A stretch of DNA of 64,000 nucleotides from CAYJBH01 sp964370605 (GCA_964370605.1 CAYJJX010000009.1:18944-82943); one strand, 5' to 3'. Shown: positions 51,038 through 60,170, counted from the first letter of the stretch. A program made the numbers and translations. Notes: generated by a model not told the origin, from the sequence alone.

Positions 51038-51069
51038 AAAATTGAATAATGAACGAAAGGTTATTTTTC

Positions 51070-51771
51070 ATGCCGCAAAAATTGAAAGAAGAGGTCAAAG
51101 ACCGTATAATAAACGCCGCACTCGATTTGATGCTTGAGGCGGGCTTTAACAATGCCGATATGCGTAGTATCGCAAAAAAAGCTGACATCACACACGGAAA
51201 TTTATACCGGTACTTTAAATCTAAAGACGATTTGATCTCCTGTATAACGCAGCCGCTTATAGATAGCATGAACGAAGTTTTGACAGTCCAGACCGGTGGC
51301 ACTCTAAAAATTTATGACGAAAATATAAACGATTTCATAGAGCTGGAAAGCCAAAACAGCTCAGACGAGATTTTAGAAAATTTAGCTGACATTGTTTTTG
51401 AAAATGTCAGAATCTTTTATATCAAAGGCAAGCAACACCCCAAAGCGATGAAAGTAGTGATACAAAACAAGTTGATACATAATAACATAATCGACTGGCT
51501 AAAAACTATTGGCATCAAAAGCTTTAGCAACATTTATGGGCTTAACGACACATCGGCAGAAAATATCTTTGTGGTTTCTGTAACGCTGGAAGGTTTTGTC
51601 TATGGCTTTTTCGAGGGAATAGCAGTTATTCTGAACAACTGCCTTGAAAGCGACCTTGACACATTTGAAAGAATTATAAAAAACTATATCCATCTGCAAC
51701 TCCAATGCCTGCAATTTGCCACATTGAAGCAAATTGAAACAGGTAATTTAGTATTAAAAAGTGAGGCATAG
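51070..51771 (+). CDS. TetR-family transcriptional regulator
   Basis: This 233-aa protein has the TetR helix-turn-helix at residues about 15-55 (MRSIAKKADITHGNLYRYF, then K-S-K-D-D-L-I). An all-helical ligand-binding domain follows. GAAAGG 10 nt before the ATG at 51070 and the promoter position favour this start over 51049. It is first gene of an operon with a membrane-fusion adaptor (3 bp downstream) and an RND pump, so it is the likely ligand-responsive repressor of the pump and of itself. Confidence 0.9.
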   Translation: MPQKLKEEVKDRIINAALDLMLEAGFNNADMRSIAKKADITHGNLYRYFKSKDDLISCITQPLIDSMNEVLTVQTGGTLKIYDENINDFIELESQNSSDEILENLADIVFENVRIFYIKGKQHPKAMKVVIQNKLIHNNIIDWLKTIGIKSFSNIYGLNDTSAENIFVVSVTLEGFVYGFFEGIAVILNNCLESDLDTFERIIKNYIHLQLQCLQFATLKQIETGNLVLKSEA

Positions 51772-51774
51772 ACA

Positions 51775-53412
51775 TTGAAAACCAGTAGTATATTCAAACC
51801 GACAAAAAAATTAGTGATTGCTCTGATTGCTATTTTTGTTTTAGTTGTTGTCGTGATAATTTATTTTACAAACAATAATGATCACATTGCCGCCATGCAA
51901 GAAACAGAAGACATGGTGTATTCGGTGGAGGTTTTGACTGCTACCGCCACCGAAGAGAGTGAATTTTTAACATATGCGGGTATTATCCAGCCGGACGTGC
52001 TCGAAGAAGTTATGTTTGATAGCATCAGCGAGATAACCGCTATCTATGTTGAGGCGGGTGACTATGTTCGCGCCGGCGATCGCATAGCCACTATAGACGA
52101 TGCCGCCACACAGGAGCGTATCGATTCCAGTCAAACCGCAATGGATGCTGCCGAGGCCAGCACCGAAGCGGCAAGGTCAAATTTAGAAAAGGCAAAAGTT
52201 GATTTGTCCGCCGCCGAACAAGCAAGGGACAACAATCCAGACGCTATTACCGCTAAAGCAAATTTAGACGCCGCCAAAAACGATGTGACCGTCGCACAAG
52301 CCGAACTCGATAACATTAACGCCTTGCTGGAGCCATACGAAGAAGCGGTGACAAATGCACAAGCCGAATATGACGCAAGTGTCGAAGCTTTAAACACTGC
52401 GCAAACCGCTTTAGACAGTGCAACTGCGGCGCAAAGCACGGCTCAGTCGGAGTACGATGCCTTTATAGCCGCAAACCCCGGCGCACCGGACGACGATCCG
52501 GACAAAATTGCAGTCACCGCAAAATTAAACACAGCAAACACCAACCTTGCAACGGCACAAAGCAATTTTAACACTGCACAAAGTCAAAGCAACACAAAAC
52601 AAGCGACTTTGCGAACAGCGCAAGCCGATTTGGTTTCAGAAGAGCTGAGCCTTGGCAAGGCGCAAGCCGAGACTAAGTTGCAAACAGCAAACGCAAATGT
52701 TGCTACCAATCAAGCACTTTATAACTCCGCGACCGCACAAGCACAGCTTGAGGTGGACTCACATACCGCCGAAGTAAATGCCTATCAGGTACAATACAAC
52801 AACTCTGTTGCAGCATATGAAAGGGCACAAACCGAATACATTGACAGTCTGGCCGAACTCGAATCATTAACCTATTATGCGAATTCCTCCGGAACTGTTT
52901 TGACGGTGGTTGGCAAGGTTGGCTCAATAGCCACACCGCTTGCGCCTATTGCCGTCATCGGCTCTGACGGTATGGTGGCTGAGTTTGGCATTTCTTCACT
53001 CGAGGCACAGGATATCAAACAAGGCGACAACGCTATCATAAACATTAAAGGCACTGATTATAACGGCAAGATTTTGAGCGTTTCGGTTTTACCGGATGAA
53101 CAAACGCGTACTTATTTAACACGCGCTTTAATAGACCTTGCGCCGGATGATTTGCTTATTGGCGAGTTGGTTTCGGTCAATATAATCACCGGCGATAGCA
53201 CCGGCGTTTGGTTGCCGATAAACATAATTTTGAACGATGGGTTAAGCTATGTTTTCGCCGTGGAGGACAACACTGCCGTTCGCAAAGACATTGAGATCAT
53301 GCAAATAAACAACGACAAGGTTTTAGTCCGTGGAATCTCGGACGGTGAGCTGATTGTTTCGCAGGGCATGAAAACAATCAGAAACGGCTACAAGGTAACG
53401 GTGGTAGAATGA
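51775..53412 (+). CDS. HlyD/MFP-type efflux adaptor with very long coiled coil
   Basis: This 545-aa protein has an N-terminal membrane anchor (about residues 13-32), a split lipoyl-type domain (AIYVEAGDYVRAGDRIATID before, SSGTVLTVVGKVGS after) and a beta-barrel domain. Between the lipoyl halves lies an Ala/Gln/Thr-rich coiled-coil hairpin from about 110 to 365. Typical adaptors are 350-420 aa; the extra length is nearly all hairpin, with N-rich, repeat-like heptads (TAQS, NTAQ). It starts at TTG 51775, with GTGAGG 8 nt upstream. It overlaps the RND pump by 4 bp (ATGA). A long hairpin could span a thick wall; this is inference. Confidence 0.88.
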   Translation: MKTSSIFKPTKKLVIALIAIFVLVVVVIIYFTNNNDHIAAMQETEDMVYSVEVLTATATEESEFLTYAGIIQPDVLEEVMFDSISEITAIYVEAGDYVRAGDRIATIDDAATQERIDSSQTAMDAAEASTEAARSNLEKAKVDLSAAEQARDNNPDAITAKANLDAAKNDVTVAQAELDNINALLEPYEEAVTNAQAEYDASVEALNTAQTALDSATAAQSTAQSEYDAFIAANPGAPDDDPDKIAVTAKLNTANTNLATAQSNFNTAQSQSNTKQATLRTAQADLVSEELSLGKAQAETKLQTANANVATNQALYNSATAQAQLEVDSHTAEVNAYQVQYNNSVAAYERAQTEYIDSLAELESLTYYANSSGTVLTVVGKVGSIATPLAPIAVIGSDGMVAEFGISSLEAQDIKQGDNAIINIKGTDYNGKILSVSVLPDEQTRTYLTRALIDLAPDDLLIGELVSVNIITGDSTGVWLPINIILNDGLSYVFAVEDNTAVRKDIEIMQINNDKVLVRGISDGELIVSQGMKTIRNGYKVTVVE

Positions 53413-56400
53413 ACAAGTTTATCGAACAGATAATTAAGAATAGGTTATTTGTCGTTTTAGTGTGTCTGTTTATTGTAATAATGGGCCTGTTCAGCTACTA
53501 TGTCATACCAAAACAAGAAAACCCAAACACGGCCGCCGCAGTTGCAACCATCGTCACACCGTACCCGGGCGCATCGCCGGAAGAGGTCGAAAAAAATGTC
53601 AGTGAGGTCATAGAAGCCGAGCTTAGCACACTGCCTGACATCGATTATTATACTAGCCAGAGTATGAATAGCGCCAGCGTTATAGCTGTGGTCTTTGATC
53701 TGGAACTTACCATAGACGAGGTCGAGGACGACCTGCGCAAGGCTGTTGAAAATGCACAGCCAAAACTGCCGGACCTTGCCGAGGAGAGCATCGTTGACAC
53801 CGATTTGGTCAATGAAAATCAGTTTATTATAAGTCTTTCCAGTGATTCATACAATCAAACAGAACTTGCCGATTATGCCGAAATTGTCAAAAACACTATC
53901 AGCGAAGTTGAAGGTATTGAGCAAATCCTGATTGAAGGCCTGCCGCAAAAACAAGTCGAAATCATAACCGACCCTGCAAAAATGCAGAGTTACGGCATTA
54001 GTATCGAAAGTATCTTGCAACTTATGCAGGCGCAAAACCTTTCGATCCCCTCCGGCGGTATTGAGTACGAAAGTGGCGAGATAAACGTTATTGCACCGGC
54101 TATTTTCGAGAGCATTTCAGATATCGAAAACCTAGTAATAAACGGCAGTTCAGAATCTTTGAGCTTTGTCAAGCTAAAAGATGTTGCCAAAATTGAGTTT
54201 GCCGAAACGGTCGACCACTATTTTTCTCAAGATGGCAGACTGGCAATTTTAATCACCGGCACCATTGAAGACGGACAAAACGCAATCAATGTCGGTGCAG
54301 ATTTGCGCTCCGCAATTGAAAATTCAAAAAGCCTCGTTCCAAGCGAGATTATCTTCCATGAAGTAATCTACGCTCCTGCCGACATCGAAGCCTCAATCAA
54401 CAGCTTCATCATGAACCTTTTCCAAAGTATAGGGCTCATTATGGTTGTCGTCATGATTGGAGTCAGTTTGCGCAACGGCATTATCGTCTCGTTAGCCTTG
54501 CCGATTAGCATATTGTTTACATTTATAGTAATGAACTTGCTGCAAATGCAGTTTCATTTTATTACGATTTCCGGTCTTATCGTTTCGCTGGGCATTCTTG
54601 TTGACAACGCCATTGTTATTAGCGAGGCTATACAGCATCATTTAAATAACAAGCTGCCAAAGACCGAAGCGATAGTAAATGCTATCAAAGAAACAGCAAT
54701 ACCTGTTTTGACCTCTACCCTAACCACTATTGTCACATTTTCTATAATCTATTTTGTGCCCGGCGTTACCGGACAAGTTGCAGGTGACATTCCGACCGTT
54801 GTTATAACGGCTTTGATTGCAAGCTACTTTGTCGCCATGTTGGTTATACCTGTTTTTGCGTACTGGTTCTTCAAGCCGGAAACAAAACCTAAAAAAGCAA
54901 AGAAAAACCACATGGCTCGTGCCTTTATGGCCGCTTTAAAACTCGCCTTGAAACATAAGATTACTACTGTGACAATTGCTTTTCTGACTTTAGGTGTGGC
55001 GGCATTTTTAGCCTTACAGTTGGGTATGCAGTTTTTTCCGGTGGCGAGCAAACCTGTCAACTACATCGTTTTCGAGGGCGAGGACATATCTTTGACTGCC
55101 TCCACCGATATCAGTTTGCAAATTAACAAGGTTTTGGATCATGAACCGGTCATAGATAATTACACCTATGCGGTCGGAAGCGACCTGCCAAGCTTTTTCC
55201 TGACCGTCCCCTCTCTTGCAAGCGCCCCCAATGTCGGGCAATATATGTTGCAGTTGAACGAAGAAGAGATGGAGAACCTCGGTGGACCGGAGGCAACAAG
55301 CAAATATTTGCAAGAAGTAATGGATAAAAACATTATCGGTGCAAACATTTCTGTGAAAAGCCTTGAATATTCCATTCCGACCGATGCAAAAATATCTTTC
55401 ATAATTTATGGAGACGACATAGAAAAACTGACCGAAACTGCCGATTCGCTAGTGAGGGCTTTGGGTGAAATTGAGGGGACCAGCCGCATCCAGAGTTCCT
55501 CGATAAACTCACAATATGAATACAATGTGAATTTAGACAGCGAGGTGTTATCCTCGTATGGCCTGCTTAAATACGACGTCGTAAAACAGATCAACACCTC
55601 TTTGATGGGTGCGACCGCAGGTGTGTACCAAACAGATGATGGCAATTTGGATATCATTTTGCGCAGCGATATAAACAGCTTAGAAGATCTGCAAAATCTG
55701 CAAATTGTTGGTAGCGTTGCAGACACAAAGGTGCTTTTGAGCCAAATTTCAACTATTGATCTGCAACCGTCGGTGCCGATTATCGAGCATTACAACGGCA
55801 AATATTATCTGCAAGTTTTGAGTAACGTTTTGCCGGGTTACAACTCCTTTGCAATCGAAACCGAACTGACAGAAGACTACCTGTCAAAAATGGACTTGCA
55901 AGGTGTCTCGATAGATAGCAAAGGCGAAGTCAGCAACATGCTTGACCTGGTTGTAGCGCTGGTTTTCAGCGCCGGTTTTGCCGTCATGCTAATCTATATC
56001 ATCCTCTTATTCCAATTCAAAACGCTCAAAAAGCCACTCATTGTTCTAGCCAGTATACCGCTGAGCTTTATCGGCTGTGGGTTTGGGCTGTGGATATTTA
56101 GAATGGATATACAAGCGATGGCACTTTTGGGACTGGTCAGCCTTTTTGGCATTGTGGTCAACAACAGCATATTGCTGATAGAGGTCATGGACACAAGACT
56201 GCGGGCTGGCGACAATGCCGAAGAAGCGTGTCTGAAAGCCGTCCAACTTCGCTTTAGGCCAATTATGCTCTCAACAATAACCACATGCATCGGTCTGGTT
56301 CCGCTTATACTTTCCGCCGACCCAATGAGTGCGCCTATGGCATCGGTCTTGCTGTTCGGACTTTTGTTTTCCACCGTTTTAACCATGGTGGTCGTACCAA

Positions 56401-56462
56401 CAATTTACGCTGTTGTAGAGGGCAAAAAAAAGTGCGAGAATGAATCTGAACAAATGGCCTGA
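53409..56462 (+). CDS. RND-family efflux permease (AcrB/SwrC-like)
   Basis: This 1017-aa protein has twelve TM helices and two large extracytoplasmic loops, the full RND layout. The N-terminus (FIEQIIKNRLFVVLVCLF), P-Y-P-G-A-S-P-E-E-V-E, the TM4 motif G-I-L-V-D-N-A-I-V-I-S-E, and TM10 G-I-V-V-N-N-S-I-L-L-I-E are visible. The TM4 Asp pair is D-N and the TM10 Lys is Asn, as in the Gram-positive SwrC-like group, so the proton relay differs from AcrB. It forms a TetR-adaptor-pump operon. No outer-membrane channel gene is present, in line with a monoderm. Confidence 0.93.
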   Translation: MNKFIEQIIKNRLFVVLVCLFIVIMGLFSYYVIPKQENPNTAAAVATIVTPYPGASPEEVEKNVSEVIEAELSTLPDIDYYTSQSMNSASVIAVVFDLELTIDEVEDDLRKAVENAQPKLPDLAEESIVDTDLVNENQFIISLSSDSYNQTELADYAEIVKNTISEVEGIEQILIEGLPQKQVEIITDPAKMQSYGISIESILQLMQAQNLSIPSGGIEYESGEINVIAPAIFESISDIENLVINGSSESLSFVKLKDVAKIEFAETVDHYFSQDGRLAILITGTIEDGQNAINVGADLRSAIENSKSLVPSEIIFHEVIYAPADIEASINSFIMNLFQSIGLIMVVVMIGVSLRNGIIVSLALPISILFTFIVMNLLQMQFHFITISGLIVSLGILVDNAIVISEAIQHHLNNKLPKTEAIVNAIKETAIPVLTSTLTTIVTFSIIYFVPGVTGQVAGDIPTVVITALIASYFVAMLVIPVFAYWFFKPETKPKKAKKNHMARAFMAALKLALKHKITTVTIAFLTLGVAAFLALQLGMQFFPVASKPVNYIVFEGEDISLTASTDISLQINKVLDHEPVIDNYTYAVGSDLPSFFLTVPSLASAPNVGQYMLQLNEEEMENLGGPEATSKYLQEVMDKNIIGANISVKSLEYSIPTDAKISFIIYGDDIEKLTETADSLVRALGEIEGTSRIQSSSINSQYEYNVNLDSEVLSSYGLLKYDVVKQINTSLMGATAGVYQTDDGNLDIILRSDINSLEDLQNLQIVGSVADTKVLLSQISTIDLQPSVPIIEHYNGKYYLQVLSNVLPGYNSFAIETELTEDYLSKMDLQGVSIDSKGEVSNMLDLVVALVFSAGFAVMLIYIILLFQFKTLKKPLIVLASIPLSFIGCGFGLWIFRMDIQAMALLGLVSLFGIVVNNSILLIEVMDTRLRAGDNAEEACLKAVQLRFRPIMLSTITTCIGLVPLILSADPMSAPMASVLLFGLLFSTVLTMVVVPTIYAVVEGKKKCENESEQMA

Positions 56463-56564
56463 TTTTGTTTGTAACTCAAAACTCCACAATTTTGATTTGT
56501 CAAAAGTCAATGTCACGGAAAAGAACTGCGAAAAACCACAATTGACTTTCCCCTTTGACTTTTA

Positions 56565-56605
56565 CACAAAAAAAGCAATCGATATCAACTATCGATTGCT
56601 TTAAT
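56565..56605. terminator. Bidirectional terminator between the RND pump and the sugar ABC operon
   Basis: A perfect 13-bp stem (56572-56584 with 56590-56602) has a TCAAC loop. A-run and T-run lie on the two sides, the longer T-run serving the minus-strand operon. Confidence 0.85.
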
Positions 56606-56674
56606 ATTTGTTATTTTATTTCATTTCAGTTTGTAAGATTTAATAGCCATATCTGCATGAAAATATCCGATGTC

Positions 56675-57499
56675 TTATTTTAGTACGGCACCGGCTGTCA
56701 GAGCATTTTCAATCTGCTTGTTGCCGAATATATATATAAGCACTGTCGGAATACTGGAAAGAATCATTACCGCACCGATCTGACCCCAGTCGGCTACGCC
56801 TATACTGGTGAAAAAACTGAGCAAGGCAACCGGAAGAGAGCGTATATCTTCTCTCGCACCAATGATGAAAGCAAGGAAAAATTCGTTCCAGGTATTCATT
56901 GATATAAGTACCGCCTGTGTTGCAATTGCAGGGCGAACAATAGGAAGTATGATCTTGAAAAATGTGCCATAAACCGTACATCCATCAATTGCCGCGGCCT
57001 CTTCGAGTTCTTTGGGGAGAGTTCTTAGAAATGCGCTGAGCATCAAGACACAAGAGGCGAGGGCAAACGCAGAGTAGGGCAATATCAATGAAAAATGCGT
57101 TCCGGTAAGGTTGAGATCTGCAAGAAGAATATAAAGGGGAATTATTACAACCTGAGCCGGAATTATAAGACCGAGGGTGAGATATAATGTTACCGGTTTT
57201 GAGAATTTCCAGTTCATTCTTGTGAGTGCGTAGGCAAGCATCGCACCAAAAAATAATACTATTGCAATGGTAGAAACGGTATATATGCCACTGTTTTTAA
57301 GGTAGTGCAAAAAGTTGAAGCCATCAAGCGCTTCGCTGTAGTTTTGCATATCCCAAACTTGAGGTAGCCCAAAAGGATTATCATAAACCTCACTTTTCTC
57401 TTTGAACGACATCATGATCATCCAATAGAGTGGGAACAAGAAGCTTAACCCCGACAACAGCAAAAAAGCTCTAACAATAAAGTTGTTGATTTTTTTCAT
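56675..57499 (-). CDS. Carbohydrate ABC transporter permease (MalG type)
   Basis: This 274-aa permease has six TM helices and the EAA loop E-E-A-A-A-I-D-G-C-T-V-Y-G-T-F-F-K-I-I-L-P that contacts the ATPase. The start at 57499 has AGAAAGGAATTGG upstream; an earlier ATG at 57562 lies inside the leader element. It is third in the operon binding protein - permease 1 - permease 2. No ATPase gene is present, so a shared MsmX-like ATPase elsewhere is expected. Confidence 0.92.
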   Translation of the reverse strand: MKKINNFIVRAFLLLSGLSFLFPLYWMIMMSFKEKSEVYDNPFGLPQVWDMQNYSEALDGFNFLHYLKNSGIYTVSTIAIVLFFGAMLAYALTRMNWKFSKPVTLYLTLGLIIPAQVVIIPLYILLADLNLTGTHFSLILPYSAFALASCVLMLSAFLRTLPKELEEAAAIDGCTVYGTFFKIILPIVRPAIATQAVLISMNTWNEFFLAFIIGAREDIRSLPVALLSFFTSIGVADWGQIGAVMILSSIPTVLIYIFGNKQIENALTAGAVLK

Positions 57500-57560
57500 T
57501 TTATTAGCCAATTCCTTTCTCAATGCTTTGTCCGATTTCACCCTTTCGGGAGATTTTAAC
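57500..57560 (-). repeat. Shared leader element, copy e
   Basis: On the minus strand, GGGTGAAATCGGACAAAG is followed by CATTGAGAAAGGAATTGG before the start at 57499. The match to copy a (purB) is the closest of the set, although this copy lies inside an operon. Confidence 0.5.
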
Positions 57561-57593
57561 ATTTACTGCTAAAAAAGCGCACAAAGCAGCTTT

Positions 57594-58478
57594 TTAATAC
57601 TCGGTGTTATCCTGTTTGAGCACCTTGTTTATCACAACAGTAACAATCATGCACTGGATAATAAACAGCACCGCAACGGCACTACCCATGCCATATTCGC
57701 TTCGGGTGAACGCAAAGTTGTACATCTCATATATCATCGTTCTGGAGATACTTCCGGGGCCTCCGCTTGTCATGACTCGAACATGGGCAAACTGACCGAG
57801 GGAACCGAGGGTGGACAACACTAAAACATATTTCGTAACATTTGAGAGCAGTGGAATTGTGATATGAAAGCTGGCACGGAAAAAACCTGCGCCGTCAATC
57901 AATGCAGCTTCATAATATTGCTGTGGGATAGACTTGATGCCGGTATACATAATAAGTGAGTTCAGGCCTATGTACTGCCATAAATAGGCTATAGTTATAG
58001 ATAACATAACAGTATTGGGATCGACTAGCCAGGTCCTTGTCAGTGCATCCAGGTTCAATCCCCTCAAAATGCTATTGATAACGCCCCATTCCGGATCATA
58101 TATTGCGACCCACATTTGAGCGATTACCGTTACTGTTAAAACAGCGGGGAAAACGGCTCCGAACTTGAAGGCTTTTTTGCACATGGTGTTGTCATAGTTC
58201 ATTAGAAGTGCAAAAAACATAGAGATTGGGATTGCTACAAATATCGACATAAATGCAACAAACCAAGTGTTGGCAAAAGACTTCCAAAATCCATCATCAG
58301 TCAATATTTCAACATAGTTGTCTACGCCGACAAAACCGCTGCTTGAAAATCCATCATGCTCCAAAAAGCTCATCTGAACCTGTGGAATCATAGGATATAT
58401 GACAAATACGGTGAATAAAATCAATGCCGGTAACGCAAATATGTAAACAGCTATTTTATCTGTGAATGTTCTTTTCAC
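57594..58478 (-). CDS. Carbohydrate ABC transporter permease (MalF/UgpA type)
   Basis: This 294-aa permease has six TM helices and the EAA motif Y-E-A-A-L-I-D-G-A-G-F-F-R-A-S-F-H-I-T-I-P. It starts at GTG 58478 with GAAAGGAT about 11 nt upstream. It pairs with the MalG-type permease 94 bp downstream and receives substrate from the binding protein encoded upstream. The specific sugar is not predictable. Confidence 0.92.
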   Translation of the reverse strand: MKRTFTDKIAVYIFALPALILFTVFVIYPMIPQVQMSFLEHDGFSSSGFVGVDNYVEILTDDGFWKSFANTWFVAFMSIFVAIPISMFFALLMNYDNTMCKKAFKFGAVFPAVLTVTVIAQMWVAIYDPEWGVINSILRGLNLDALTRTWLVDPNTVMLSITIAYLWQYIGLNSLIMYTGIKSIPQQYYEAALIDGAGFFRASFHITIPLLSNVTKYVLVLSTLGSLGQFAHVRVMTSGGPGSISRTMIYEMYNFAFTRSEYGMGSAVAVLFIIQCMIVTVVINKVLKQDNTEY

Positions 58479-58531
58479 TTCAAACCGATCCTTTCTGTAC
58501 TACAGCTATCTTGCAGTTCTTAAATGACATA

Positions 58532-58564
58532 TATACGGTCTGCCCGAAACAGACAGACCGTATA
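58532..58564 (-). other. Intercistronic stem-loop between binding protein and permease genes
   Basis: An 11-bp stem (58532-58542 with 58554-58564) has an 11-nt loop and no T-run on the minus strand. Such structures after binding-protein genes usually raise the binding protein level over the permeases by protecting mRNA or partly stopping transcription. Confidence 0.6.
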
Positions 58565-58584
58565 ATACTGTGAGTTAGTTGGGT

Positions 58585-59928
58585 TTAGTTAAAGAATTCG
58601 TTCTCTAACCAAGCCTCGTTCATGTCTGCAATGTATTGATCTGCAGAGTAGCCGCCTGCCAATAGGCTAGAGCCGTATTCGCCAAAGCTAGCTGCGGTTT
58701 TTGCATCCATTGAGTTGAGCATGATGCTGTTGAGCTTATCGGTTGCTGCGTCATACATCTCAAGATTTGTAACCATTAAATCGCCAGGAGCTAACATTTC
58801 AACGGTTGGAGCTAGGTTGGTCGGTGAACCGGAACCTGCATAGAAGTTTGCTTCCTGTTGTACACAGTATTTTGCAACTTCAACAGCCACCTCTACGTTT
58901 TCGCTGTTTGCATATACCGAGTATCCGTTGAGCGGTGAGCCCCAAACCTGCATAACATCGGTGGAGTCTACTCCATCGGCCATCTGCGGCCAATCCATCA
59001 GACCTGCAAATTCGTTTGCACCGATGTTGGCAACTTCCCAGGAGAACATCATGAGAATTGCAGCGTCACCACCTGTGAACATTTCAACTGCAGGGCCGTA
59101 ATCAAGGTTTGCAACACCGTCCGGAAGATATCCGCCGTCGACCAGTTGTTGAATCTTTTTAACGCCTTCAAGGATTGCCGGATCGGTGAAGTCACCGGAA
59201 TTGGAAAGCAGGTTTTTGATGGAGTCGGGATCATGAAGTTGTGCCATGGTCTGAACTAGGAAAAGTTGAGGTGTCCAACCACCTTTACCCATCATGGATA
59301 TCGGAGTGTATCCGCCGGCAGCAATGGTATCGCAGACAGCGATGAACTCATCCCATGTTGTCGGTAGTTCTTCTATTCCAAGCTCTGCAAATATGTCTTT
59401 GTTGTAGAACAGTTTGGGTGTGAAGTAGGAGTCGGCACCGGAAGAAAGAGCATGGATGCCGCCATCATGGAACTTCAACAGCTCCGCGTTGTTGTACTGA
59501 GAAAGGAACTCGTCGTCCAGATATTCTGTGAAATCCACCTGGTTGCCGGCTGCCATAATCGGGAAAGCTGTGTCGGAACTACCGTACCAAACATCGGGAA
59601 GATCATTGGTAGCATTGTAGGTCTTTAGCTTGTTGGTGAAGTCTTCACCGCCACCGCCTGGCTCATATTCCATTTCAACGTTCGGGAGAGCTTCTGCTAT
59701 GTTTGCTTTGATGTGATCTTCAAGAATCGAAGTTTGGTTAGCATCGGTGCTGATGGAAACCAGACGAATCGAAACTTTTTCGCCATCTGCCTCTGGCTCT
59801 TCTGCTTCGGAAGAGCTGGGGGCTGCTTCTGATTCAGGTGCACTTTCTTCAGCGGTTGGTGCAGAGCAGGCCGCCATAGAAACTGTGACCATCGACAATG
59901 CCAAAATTAATGCCAGTAACTTTTTCAT
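58585..59928 (-). CDS. ABC transporter sugar-binding lipoprotein (family 1)
   Basis: This 447-aa protein has a lipoprotein signal with C21 in S-M-A-A-C, an acidic Ser/Glu/Pro tether (about 22-48), then a two-lobed binding protein. Family-1 segments include FTNKLKTYNATNDLPDVWYG, YFTPKLFYNKDIFAELGIEE followed by L-P-T-T-W-D-E-F, and GGDAAILMMFSWEV. The start at 59928 has AAGAAAGGAAGG; a GTG 16 codons earlier is less likely. It is the first gene of the importer operon and divergent from the yesM-yesN genes, which probably control it. Confidence 0.94.
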   Translation of the reverse strand: MKKLLALILALSMVTVSMAACSAPTAEESAPESEAAPSSSEAEEPEADGEKVSIRLVSISTDANQTSILEDHIKANIAEALPNVEMEYEPGGGGEDFTNKLKTYNATNDLPDVWYGSSDTAFPIMAAGNQVDFTEYLDDEFLSQYNNAELLKFHDGGIHALSSGADSYFTPKLFYNKDIFAELGIEELPTTWDEFIAVCDTIAAGGYTPISMMGKGGWTPQLFLVQTMAQLHDPDSIKNLLSNSGDFTDPAILEGVKKIQQLVDGGYLPDGVANLDYGPAVEMFTGGDAAILMMFSWEVANIGANEFAGLMDWPQMADGVDSTDVMQVWGSPLNGYSVYANSENVEVAVEVAKYCVQQEANFYAGSGSPTNLAPTVEMLAPGDLMVTNLEMYDAATDKLNSIMLNSMDAKTAASFGEYGSSLLAGGYSADQYIADMNEAWLENEFFN

Positions 59929-59968
59929 TAGTATACCTTCCTTTCTTGATGCTTTGTATTTATCAGCG

Positions 59969-60016
59969 TTATCCACCGATAAAACACAAAACTCTCGGTT
60001 TGAAACAAAGTTTCAA
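59969..60016 (-). CDS. Possible 15-codon leader peptide ahead of the binding-protein gene
   Basis: A consensus AAGGAGG (60028-60022) sits 5 nt before a TTG that opens a 15-codon frame (MKLCFKPRVLCFIGG). Its first third overlaps a perfect 9-bp hairpin (59998-60006 with 60010-60018). The spacing is ideal for translation and the strong site has no other nearby start codon. It could be a leader peptide affecting the importer mRNA, or chance. There is no homology evidence. Confidence 0.25.
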   Translation of the reverse strand: MKLCFKPRVLCFIGG

Positions 60017-60049
60017 ACTTTCCTCCTTGTAATTGATTACCTGTACTAA

Positions 60050-60078
60050 ATTATATTGTGTTTTCTGAAAAATATAAA
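60050..60078 (-). promoter_or_regulatory. Activator-type promoter of the sugar ABC operon
   Basis: A perfect TATAAT (60055-60050) has a weak -35 TTTATA (60078-60073) at 17 bp on the minus strand. The leader is about 115 nt. Confidence 0.6.
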
Positions 60079-60099
60079 GAGAGATTTATAAGATGTATA

Positions 60100-60132
60100 A
60101 GCACATTTGAAAGATATGTATTAAAATGTGCT
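60100..60132. promoter_or_regulatory. Inverted repeat between divergent promoters, probable YesN site
   Basis: AGCACATTT (60100-60108) and AAATGTGCT (60124-60132) are perfect inverted repeats with a 15-bp spacer. They lie 22 bp upstream of the weak importer -35 and 10 bp upstream of the yesM -35. ATGTAT also occurs twice, at 60093 and 60116. Confidence 0.5.
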
Positions 60133-60141
60133 GTTTTGTTA

Positions 60142-60170
60142 TTGTGAAAAGAACGGTTCGGTGATATAAT
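60142..60170 (+). promoter_or_regulatory. Promoter of the yesM-yesN operon
   Basis: TTGTGA (60142-60147) and TATAAT (60165-60170) have a 17-bp spacer. Confidence 0.65.

Noticed and set aside
50810..51049. 79-codon plus-strand ORF between the kinase and TetR genes.
   Set aside because: It contains both a strong terminator and the -35/-10 of the TetR operon, and has no supported start.
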